Source: Axinella damicornis (taxonomy: Eukaryota; Porifera; Demospongiae; Axinellida; Axinellidae). From it: 64,000 bases of DNA. The notes under the pieces are model-generated. The model was not told where the DNA came from, searched no databases, and was given only the letters and a program-made list of their open reading frames with translations. The position numbers were made by a program, and so were the translations under genes. Where the stretch lies: NCBI GenBank assembly GCA_963931865.1, contig OZ007509.1, forward strand, positions 8,937,625-9,001,624, given 5' to 3'. Shown here one piece after another: positions 50,370 to 61,400 of the stretch (positions within the stretch are counted from its first letter, which is position 1; each line of letters begins with the position of its first letter).

Positions 50370-53300
50370 TCAGTAGCTACATATATAGCTATATATAGAA
50401 AATGACAGACAAGTGCTAGTATACTGAGGACTAAATGACAAAAATGAAGAATTTATATGCCGGTAAAACACATTCTGCACGAGAAGCATTCTGATATAAA
50501 CCACGCTAGCTTCCGAATAACGTTGGTGTAGGTGGTGGTGAACATAAATAACATCTTCTCTAGTTCTGATAATTCTAGAAAAGCAGGGTTGTCTTTTGAA
50601 GCAGCTTTGTACAAAATATCTCTGTAGCCCTGTGTGATCCTGCAGCCTAGCTGTTATAAAATGTTTCTCGTCGTCCACCATTCCACTGTTACAGTATAGA
50701 CATATTCGTTGCTCTGCTGGAATTTGAGGTCTTTTATATCTCCCAGTTTCTATCCTTAGATTGTGGCAGCTCACTCTCAGTCTACACATAGCAATTCGAT
50801 GTCTTCTATTTGTCACCACAGACAAGTAATCCTCCCATCCAAAATTGAATTTGAATGTTTGATAGGTGCGCAGCTTGTTTCCCCCAACTGTCCTTTCATC
50901 GTTCCAAAGATCGGCATACCATCTACACACAAATGTATCATGGCTTCCATTTTCTTTTGGATAAGGTGCAGAGAGCTCCCTATGTCCACAACCCCACAGC
51001 TAGGTCTGTAGCAGACGCCGTACACCACTGGCCCAGGATGTTTGCAATTGCTTGGATACTGTTAGGGCTTCCTTTACCAAGCTAGGCACTTCTCCATGCA
51101 ATCTATTCCAGAACTTCATGACACGATACTGTGTTCTAATCCAGAGTGGGAGTCGTCCAGTCTCTCCATACACTGCATTGTTTGTTGCCGTGAAAGGCAG
51201 CCCCAGCATTTTCTTACAATATTTGAGCACTGTCCTTCCATTATAAGGAATTCTCTCAGACCCCAGATTTCACTTCCATATTCCAATACTGGTTGCACCA
51301 GTGCAGTAAACAGTGAGCGTAGAGTGTCACACGAAAACCCTCCACATTCCCTAGACATAACAAGTATCATATTCATAACTTTCAATGCACTCTTGCTCAA
51401 CGCCTCAGTAGCTTCATTAAACATTCCATTCTGGTGAAAGATGATTCCCAAGTACCGATATGATGTAGCTAACTTGTTCTAGAGAGTTGTCATTGTAGTA
51501 CCAGGTCGCAGATGTTTTCCCTACTTGTCCAAATACTAGAATCTTTGTTTTCTTCATGTTAACTGTAAGTTCCCATTTCTCACAGTACATGTGGAGCACA
51601 TTCAATGCAGACTGTAGTTTCTCTGGGGTATCGGCCAGTAGAGCCAGGTCGTCTGCAAACATTAATCCTGGTACCTGTCTGCTTTCAAGCCTTGGACCAT
51701 GGTCCTGCTGGTGCAATTCTCTCATCAAATCAGCTGTGTATAACGTAAACAGGATTGGGCTTAGCCTTGTCTAACTCCTTTATTACATGTGAAGGCCTCC
51801 GTAGTTCCATGACTTAGCAGCACCCGTGCATCTGTTTTCGAGTATGCATCTCTAAGGAAGAGCAGTACTTTAGTACCCATTCCTAGGGAGTGCAGTTTCT
51901 TCCACAATAGATTGTGAGCCACTGAATCAAATGCCTTTTGGAAGTCTACAAAGCAACAATATAAGTTCCTCTTTTTACCCTTATAGTTTTCCATCAGAGT
52001 ATTCATGATGAACATTGCATCTGTTGTTCACCTTCCAGCTCGAAAGCCAAATTGTTCTTCTGGGAGGATTCCTAAATCCTCAGCCCATGTGCTGATCCTT
52101 GTCGCTAGTACAGTGAAGAGAATCTTTGACATTACCGGCAATAATGGACTCAATACGTAGTCTACGATATTTTGTGGGTATAATTCTGGATAGTTCGACC
52201 GAACTCAACGAAGTACCCCTGGATCCGCCAGTGTATTCCCCTGTAGTTTTTTGCATCTCTGTGATCTCCCGACTTAGGCACTGGGACAATTGCCCCCTTG
52301 CACCATTGGAGTGGGATGATCTAGACACTTATTCCACAGTTCCACCAACACTGTCAAGCATTGTAGGGGCAGAGATTTGTATATCTCAATCACCATACCA
52401 TCCAGTTACCAGATTTCAGATGACAAATTGCTTCTAATACTTCCTCCACAGATATAGCTAGGACAGTCTAGACTGTTTACAAGCACCTCTGGTAAGGGAT
52501 TGTTGTCCTCCACTGTCTGCTGTACTTCATGTAAACTCTTAAAATGCTCATACCATTCAGAACTAGGAATTTGACGTGTTAAATCTGCTCTCCTTTTGCA
52601 TCTTTTTTGGTTTATTCTCCTCCAAAACTCCTTGCTGTTGGTTCTACTCAATACTGAGAGCATGGCATTTAGAGCGTCAGTATCTTCACGTTTCTTCCTT
52701 CTTGTGATCTTTTTGAATTGCCTCCTCGACTCAAAAAAGTTCTTTTTTAAAACTGGGTTACTCATATCATTCTTCCAAGCTTTCAGTGCATCATTGGTAA
52801 TACGCTTTTGTTGCTTGCACTCATCATCAAACCATTTATTTGCAGGCCTTCTACCTCGTCGATGGATACCCTCTGTGCGCCTCTGCAGTACACCAGTATC
52901 TATTCCAACTTTTATCAAAAACTCTTCGACTGCACTGGCACCCTCCTGTACGTCCTGGTTTCTCACCATATCTTGCGTCTGTGCTATCATGGTTGGCTTG
53001 CTGAGCTCTGAGGCCATAGATTCCATTCTGTTTGTATTCAATCTAAACCTGCAACGGTTTGAGGTCTCCTCCACTGTTACATTTCCAGATCGGCATTGGG
53101 ATTCAGTTGTTATGTTGCATTGTATTGTATAATGTAGTGGGCAGTGGTCAGAGAAAGGCAGAAGGTCTTGAACTTCAAAGGATAGTATATGCTCTCTATA
53201 ACCTAGCACGTTCTGCAAGTACATAATCCACTACACTGTTCCCACTATTGGACATGTACGTGAAGTTACCAACTCCTTTGTCTCTTCCCAACCTTCCATT

Positions 53301-54010
53301 CACAAGCCTCAACCCAGTTGCTATGCAAGCATCTATAGCTAAGCATTTGTCCACAAGCATTTATTGTACAATCCATTGATGCACGAGGCATACTTGACAT
53401 ATTTACATCCACAGAGTAGCTAGCCTTCTGGTAAAGGGACATGGTCAATTGTATCCATTGTTATCCAATCTTGTTGATTTCCTGTACGGGCATTCAGATC
53501 ACCCATCACAATGACCTTCCCATTGAGTTGCATATATGATATCTCACTCTGGAGGGCTCCCCACATTTTCTGTGTTTGTAATCATAAATGGCCTGCTTGA
53601 ACCCAATGGTGGAATATACCACACACCCAAGTATATATCCTCTTCCAATGATCCAATCCAAAAAAGATCTTATCCAGTCGGAACCATACTCGGTCTTCCA
53701 GTTGTTCCAGGTTGCCATCACAAACAATTTGTATTCCTCGTGCTATTTCCTTTCTGATGTACACCACAATACCACCAGATCCTCGTCTTGCTTTACGGCT
53801 GAGTGATTCCCGATTCAAGCAATGTACTTCAAAACCATCAAGTGATAGGTTGTACATGTTCCCCGGCTTCAACCAAGTCTCTAATAAGGCAACAAAATCC
53901 AATTGTTGTAGCTATACACGATTGAATATCTATCAACTTATCTACAGTTAAGTCATTTATATTCCACGTACAAAAAGACACAGATGAACATGTACTGCAT
54001 GGGGCATGGT
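50370..54010 (-). pseudogene. Decayed non-LTR retrotransposon (LINE) with APE endonuclease and reverse transcriptase
   Basis: Reading 5' to 3' on the minus strand. Endonuclease pieces: ALLETWLKPGN, GSGGIVVYIRKEIARGIQ, MGDLNARTGN near 53500 and LPFSDHCPLHY near 53140 (the SDH motif). A 272-codon linker ends near 52406. Reverse transcriptase: FVDFQKAFDSVAHNLLWKKL and GVRQG (52015-51761), then LMFADDLALLADTPEKL with the catalytic FADD (about 51660). A C-terminal region ends in a C-x2-C...H finger (ICLYCNSGMVDDEKHF, about 50690). At least six frame breaks, so it is inactive. Layout and motifs fit the CR1/L2/jockey group; clade not resolved. Confidence 0.88.
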
Positions 54011-55000
54011 ACAAAACCAGATACAAATGAGGAGTCTTATATCATGGACCCCAAGTATGACGAGAGCAAGAGTTTCTCACCTTCCATCGCTACCCCACCG
54101 ATTTTTCTAAAAGCGAGAAGAATGAGCCAAGAACACTTTCACGTTCGTGCACACATCACTAATACAATGCTCTTTGTGCAAGGAGTGGTAGCGTTTCAGT
54201 GAATTTTGTCCTAGGGGGGACATACTTCACTGGTGAATAATGTCCTAAGGGGAGACACTATTCACTGAGGGGGGACATTATTCACTGGTGAATAATGTCC
54301 TAGGGGGACATTATTCACTAGTGACCTAGAGGTGTTCATAGAACACATACCCCGCGCTGAACGTCTAGCTACATGCCAGGATGCATGCAGTGCAGCTACA
54401 ATCGACGTGACATCTCTGCCGAGGCGGCTATCGCGTATACTGTTTTCGTGTATGGCCATATCCAAGGTGTGGGAGTGACCGCTTACCGTATATATATATA
54501 TTGTGAAGCTGGAGAGGTGGGGCCAAATGTTACGAATAATAGGAAATAGTTGGAAAAACAGCCGAAACAATAGCCACGATGTCTGTGAAGTACATAGATC
54601 GTGAGAAAACACTGTTTCCTAGCGGTCATCTCGAAGCATGAAGTTTCCAAATGCACTGCGTGTCTTGTTCTTGATGGGACTCTGAGGTCACGAGAGGTGG
54701 AGCCAATGTTATGAATAGTTATGAAAAGTAGGAAATAGCCGCAATACAGCGAAACGGAGCGCCTTGACTTCAGTCAGGTACACATACAGCAGTTTTTTGC
54801 TATTTGCTATTGTTTGACTCCATTTGGATGTTTTATGAGGGTCTATGTGGCGAGATTTCAATTTTTTGCGGGCGACAGACGACTGACAGACGGACAAAAC
54901 CGATTGCTTAACCCCGCTTCGCGCATGCGCGCGCGGGGTAATAATGTCCGGGGGAACATTATTCACCAGTGAATAATGTCCGGGGGGACATTTGTGGGGG

Positions 55001-56980
55001 GACACTCTTACACTATGACAACTGTCCCGTCCCGTCCCGGGCGAATTTTTTTTTTTGGACGTACTTTCGACTTAGTCTCTGGCAGATCCATCAACTACGC
55101 ATGCGCTAAACCGTAACCCAACCCTAACCACACCGACAAATTTGCAATTTGAACGTGCAGCACAAGGAGCTTGGAGCGGATCAGTGTTTGGTAGCAGAGA
55201 CGTGTTTGCGGAGTCCCCATGAACTTGGCCTGGACCCCAAACTAAACTTGGAACCCCTCAACTACCTTAGCCATTAGTTGGTCTAAAATTTTGTACTGCA
55301 TCTGTATACAGCTACACTGTACTACCATGCATGCTCAGATCATGTACACATGGGCTCAATCAAAATCATATTAGTGTTTGCAAACAGTCCTGTATGCATC
55401 TTCAATTTCTTCAGCCACCCACACTGGCCAAAACGCTGCTTGCTGCTTTACGTCGTACTCCAGGTAGCTAGTAGATTAGTGCCAGTCTGAGTCAACAAGC
55501 CATCTGTGTAAAGACGAAATTCATGAGAAAATGAATCAGCTAGAATGGAGTATAACGTTCTGAAAGGGGTGTCCCACGTAGGTTGTGAGGCATGCACAAC
55601 TGTGCATGTGGATTCGTCATCACCCCCCTCCAACTATTAGCTATAGGTGGGATGCTTTAGCACCGAATAGAGGGAGTGGCAGTGTGACAAGATCACATAG
55701 ACTGTAATTTCGTTTATTCTACGATTCAAGTTCTCCATGGGAGAAGCGGTGAGAAGGCTGCTCTGCACTTTCAAATAATGCATCCCAAATACAGTACAGA
55801 CTTCCAGCGACTTACTTAGCTTATAGTCTGGTACCAGACTCTCGCTCACGGCAGAGGAGTTTGGTCGACGACATACGACTTGTTCTCACACTAAACAGGT
55901 GCAAACCACAGCACTTCTCTATACGCGTTAGTAATCTGCTTGCGAGTAGTGTACTTAACGCCTGGGAAAAAAACACCGTATATGGAAGCACTGTGGTTCG
56001 CTGTGTGCGAGTGTGGTGACCGAGACTATACTTCAACTACATTATTGGGCTATTCCATTAATAAAGGATACACCCCCTATTGACGAGTTAGCTATTTGCG
56101 TACCCCGGGACAGAAAATGCGCCTTCTACACCATGCGACAGACGTTAGTATACAGAAATATGCGGAAAATTACAGAACATTTACGGAGATTTACAACAGA
56201 ATACGGAAACTCGGCGAATCCCCGTAGGACAAATTAGTTACTCGTCAATGGGGGGTGTAGCCTTATTTAATCAAGGGGGTGACACTCCCATTGACGCCGT
56301 AGTCAGAGCTGCGACCGGGGTCAATCTTGACCGTCATTTTCGCTGCTTGACCGCATCGCAAAAAGACTCTTGACCGTTTGACTGTGCTGTATTTCAGCCG
56401 TTGACCGCTTGACCACCGATAGTATACGGATGAATGCGTAGCGACTGCAGCCTTTCCTTAGCATACGGGGTCAAGATTCGCTGATAAGCCCGGTCGCAGC
56501 TCTGACTACAGCGTGTATGGGAGTGTCACCCCCTTGTTTAATGGAATAGCCCATTGTATACTGAGCACAACATGTAATATGCAGCATCACTGAGAATATC
56601 AGCGAATGCAGACTTATCTACCGGACTCAACTACCAGGTAGGAAGTCGACAGAGTGATTTGAACCCTGAAAAATGTCAGTACAGTATACTTTGGAACAGA
56701 AATGGCGGGAAATCATACTCAATCCATATAATAACCATCTCTTTACCTCATGACACCTTCATCGCTTCTGTTTACAACTTCACCACCAGTTGTTCAGCGT
56801 TCATTCTTCAGCGCTCCTTCTCAGGACAGTCCTGTGTATATTTTGCCCACCATTGTGCTGAATATGGGGGTGTGTCGTACTAATCTGCGCATGCGTAGTT
56901 GGTGGATCTGCCAGAGACTAAGTCGAAAGTACGTCCAAAAAAAAAATTCGCCCGTCCCGGTGTCATAGTGTAGAGTGTCC
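55001..56980. mobile_element. Inverted-repeat element, ~95-105-bp arms, ~2 kb
   Basis: Left arm 55001-55106 and right arm 56886-56980 are inverse copies: ACACTATGACA, GGCGAATTTTT, GGACGTACTTTCGACTTAGT, TCTCTGGCAGATCCA and ACTACGCATGCGC. No transposase frame between. It abuts the GTGAATAATGTCC repeats on both sides. Confidence 0.85.
56046..56553. mobile_element. Nested inverted-repeat element
   Basis: Ends TGGGCTATTCCATTAA inverted at 56046 and 56553. Inner arms include GGGGGTGACACTCCCAT (56265-56285) with its inverse near 56520, and GTCAGAGCTGCGACCGGG with its inverse near 56490. TCACAGCTGCGACCGTGGGTCA, a relative, occurs alone near 48055. Confidence 0.7.
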
Positions 56981-57018
56981 GGGGGACATTATTCACGGGG
57001 GGACAGTATTCACTCCGA

Positions 57019-57849
57019 CACCGTCTCCTTGCGCGCTCAAGTGTTCATTCCCTAGTCAGCAGAAATTACCACCTCCATAATGGTGGGTAACTTCCATGCC
57101 AGCAGCTATAACTCGAGTAGCTACTGTTTTGATGAAGCACGTATACAGTGATGGACCTTCAATAATACTAATTAGCAGAAATTAGAGAATACATCCTTGG
57201 TAACAGTATAGCTATTTGTACAGTGAGATCAAAAGCATTTGGGTACAAAGTGCATCTTACAAGATCAACAAGACAACTGAGACAGTACAGAGTCAACAAA
57301 CACAACTTAAACAATAGCAAATCTGTAGCTCAGGACGGCTCAACCGATCAGGGTGGGTGCGTGCACGCAATCGAGAAGGGTGCAGGATGGGAAAACACAT
57401 TAGTGCTCCTGTAGAGTGGACAACGCTATAATTCAAATTGAAGCGCACTTCGTATTCAATATTAAACACATCTCACATATCTGCTTCCTGTGGAAATAAA
57501 GGCACATGTGGTATGTGGTCAGTTATGAATGCTTTTAACCAGTCCGGTCACATCTGACATCCGTATATGGGGGGGGGGGGGGGGGGGGGGGGCAGAGTAG
57601 GTAAAAGCTTACTGGTCGTATGTCATTAATGTACTCCCGCACCCTGAACATCCTACTTCAGACAGAAGTTGTATAATTCCAAATCACTGCTGGCTTACCC
57701 CATCACAGTCCTGTTCCATAACCTCACATTGGAAGCTCTTCCATGGAACTCAGTAGCCCTCATGCTCTGGGTGTGTGTGCATGTGTGTGTATGTTAATTT
57801 AATGGACATGCATCAGTGGTCTCTACTGGGCTCTGTGCCCTTTGGGCTT
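57019..57849. other. Region without recognised gene
   Basis: Contains a family-E fragment (57428-57475) and a G24 run (57569-57592); otherwise nothing recognised. Confidence 0.5.
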
Positions 57850-58208
57850 GTAATTAATGTGGTCTGGTCAAAAAGCAAATTGTGCCCTCAGCCAGCTCTT
57901 TGCTATAGCAACTACTCATTTTAAAAGAAACCACCATGTCGAGTGGATAACGAGGTAACTGGAATAGCATGAATGCTAATATTAACCAGCACCCCACGAC
58001 CAACGGCTTTACATCCCCTCCGAAGGATGCGGTGTGAACTGTATCAGGTGAAAACACCTTCAAAGAACACACCTACTCATTTTTAAGGGTAGAGCTGAGT
58101 CAACTCCTAGGAGAGAAAGAAAATCTCTCCTATGACAATGGTGGGATTCGAACCTGCAACCTTTAGATTAGCAGTCGAATGCTTTAACCGCTAGGCCACC
58201 AGCCACCC
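57850..58208 (-). mobile_element. tRNA-Ser-like SINE
   Basis: On the minus strand from 58208: A box TGGCCTAGCGG (58188-58198) and perfect B box GGTTCGAATCC (58144-58154), with a GCT anticodon position at 58170-58172. The acceptor and T stems do not pair well, so it is not a functional tRNA. The ~280-nt body includes GGGGATGTAAAGCCGTTGGT, reminiscent of the central segment of widespread invertebrate tRNA-SINEs. The 3' end is uncertain. Confidence 0.8.
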
Positions 58209-58439
58209 CAACAAACTTGACTAGGCAAGGCTTCACAAGATTTCTGAACCATGCGAATCTGGATATGTCACTAGGGATGGCACATTATTATTTTGAAACC
58301 ACTCATTTTCTATTCGTGAATTCTTCTCATATTATTATTCTCCTCAATTCATATGATGCAGACTTTACAGGATGACCAAAACATGTCCGGAACAAACGAC
58401 ACTTCTGAATCACTCATTGCACTATAACATTACAGTAGA

Positions 58440-61400
58440 CCCTGATTAATTCATCTATTGATCAGTTCATCTATTGATCAGTTCATCTATAGATCAATTC
58501 ATTTATTGATCAATTCATCTATTGATCACTTTATCTACTGATGAATTCATCTATTGATCAATTCACCAATCGATCAGTTCATCTCTCGATCACTATCTAG
58601 TGATCAATTCATCTAGCGATCAATTCATCTAGCGAGCAGTTCATCTAGTGATCAGTTCATCTACAGATCAGTTAATCTATTGATCAGTTCGTCTATTGAT
58701 CAGTTTATTTATTGATCAATTCGTCTAGTGATTAATTCATCTAGTGATCAGTTCATCTTATGATCAGTTCTTCTATTGATCAGTTAATCTATTGATCAGT
58801 TCATCTATTGATCAGTTCATCTAATGATCAATTCATCTATTGATCAATACTTCTATGGATCAATTCATCTATTGATCAATTCATCTAGTTATCAATTCAT
58901 CTAGTGATCAATTCATTTAGTGATCACTTCATCTAGTGATCAATTCATCTAGTGATCAATTCATCTAGTGATCAATTCATCTAGTGATCAATTCATCTAG
59001 TGATCAATTCATCTATCGATCAGTTAATCTATTGATCAGCTCATCTATTGATGAGTTCATCTATTTATAGATTCATCTATTGATCATTCAATCTATTGAT
59101 CAGTTCATCTATTGATCAGTTCATCTATTGATCATTCATCCCTTGATGAATTCATCTATTGATCAATTTATCTATTGATTTGCTCATCTATTGATCAGTT
59201 AATCTAGTGATCAATTCATCTAATGATCAGTTCATTTATCGATCAGTTCATCTATTGATCAATTCATCTATTGATCAATTCTTCTATTGATCAATTGATC
59301 CATTGGTCAATCAATCTATCGATCAATTCATCCATTGATCAATACATCTATTGATCAATTCATCTAGAGATCAATTCATCTACTAATCAATTCATCTATC
59401 GATCAGTTCATCTATTGATCAGTTCCTCTATTGTTCAATTCATCTATTGATCAATTAATCTATTGATCAGTTCATCTATTGATCAGTTCATCTATAGATC
59501 AATTCATCTATTGATCAATTCATCTATTGATCACTTCATCTATTGATGAATTCATCTATTGATCAATTCCCAATTGATCAGTTCATCTCTTGATCACTTT
59601 ATTTAGTGATGAATTCATCTAGTGATCAATTCATCTAGCGAGCAGTTCATCTAGTGATCAGTTCATCTACAGATCAGTTAATCTATTGATCAGTTCGTCC
59701 ATTGATCAGTTCATCTATTGATCAATTCGTCTAGTGATCAATTCATCTAGTGATCAGTTCATCTTGTGATCAGTTCTTCTATTGATCAGTTAATCTATTG
59801 ATCAGTTCATCTATTGATCAGTTCATTTAATCATCAATTCATCTATTGATCAATACATCTATTGATCAATTCATCTATTGATCAATTCATCTAGTTATCA
59901 ATTCATCTATTGATCAGTTCATCTATTGATCATTCATCTATTGATGAATTCATTTATTGATCAATTCATCTATTGATTAGTTCATCTATTGATCAGTTAA
60001 TCTATTGATCCATTCATCGATTGATCAATTCATTTAGTGATCAATTCATCTAGTGATCAATTCATCTAGTGATCAATTCATCTATTGGTCAATTCATCTA
60101 TTGATCAATTTATATAGTGATCAATTCATCTAGTGATCAATTCATCTAGTGTTCAATTCATCTGGTGATCAATTCATCTAGTGATCAATTCATCTAGTGA
60201 CCAATTCATCTAGTGATCAATTCATCTAGGGTTTAACTCATCTAGTAATCAATTCATCTATCAATCAGTTTATCTGTTGATCAGTTCATCTATCAATCAA
60301 TTCATCTATTGATCAATTGATCTATTGCTCAATTCATCTATTGATCAATTAATCTATTGTCAATTCATCTAGTGATAAGTTCATCTAGTGATCACTTCAT
60401 CTATTGAACAATTCATCTATTGGTCAGTTCATCTATTGATCAGTTCATCTATTGATGAATTTGTCTATTGATCAATTCATCTATTGACCAGTTCATCTAT
60501 TGATCAGTTAATCTATTGATCAATTCATCTATTGATCAATTCATCTATTGATCAATTCATCTAGTGATCAATTCTTCTAGTGATCAATTCATCTAGTGAT
60601 CAATTCATCTAGTGATCAATTAATCTATTGATCAATTCATCTATTGATCAATTAACATAGCGATCAATTCATAGAGTGATCAATTCATCTAGTGATCAAT
60701 TCATCTATTGATCAATTCATCTCTTGATCAATTCTTCTATTGATCAGTTCATCTATTGATCAGTTCGTCTGTTGATCAACTCATCTAATGATCAATTCAT
60801 CTATTGATCAGTTCATCTATTGACGAATTCATCTATGGATCAGTTAATCTATTGTTCAGTTTATCTATTGATCATTTCTTTTAGTGATCAATTCGTCTAG
60901 TGATCAGTTCATCAAGTGATCAGTTCATCTTTGATTGTGTAATCTATTGATCAGTTCATCTAATGATCAATTCATCTATTCATTAATTCGTCTACTGACA
61001 AATTCATCTACTGATCAATTCATCTATTGATCAATTTATCTAGTTATCAAATCATCTAGTGATCAATTCATCTCGTCATCATTTCATCTAGTGATCAATT
61101 TATCTATTGATCAATTCATTTATTGATCAATTCATCTAGCGATATATTCATGCATTGCTCCATCAATTCATTTAGTGATCAGTTCATCTAGTGATCAATT
61201 CATCTAATGATTAGTTCATTTATCGATCAGTTCATCCATTGATCAATTCATCTATTGATCAATTCATCTATTGATCAATTGATCCATTGGTCAATTGATC
61301 TATCAATCAATTCATCCATTGATCAATTAATCTATTGATCCATTCGTCTAGTGATCAATTCATCTAGTAATCAATTCATCTATCGATCAGTTCATCAATT

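Larger units (their letters stand above)
50178..57018. mobile_element. 6.8-kb composite block with 38-bp terminal inverted repeats
   Basis: Left end TCGGAGTGAATAATGTCCCC CCGTGAATAATGTCCCCC; the inverse of the right end is the same over 38 bp except one base (A/C at position 13). Palindromic pairs of GTGAATAATGTCCCC and its inverse also occur inside at 54218-54327 and 54945-54990. It contains the LINE remnant and the element at 55001-56980. No target duplication is evident. Confidence 0.7.

Noticed and set aside
52596..53132. 178-codon plus-strand ORF
   Set aside because: Antisense shadow of the LINE linker region.
58127..58208. Functional tRNA-Ser(GCT)
   Set aside because: A and B boxes are good, but the acceptor and T stems do not pair and a SINE body follows.
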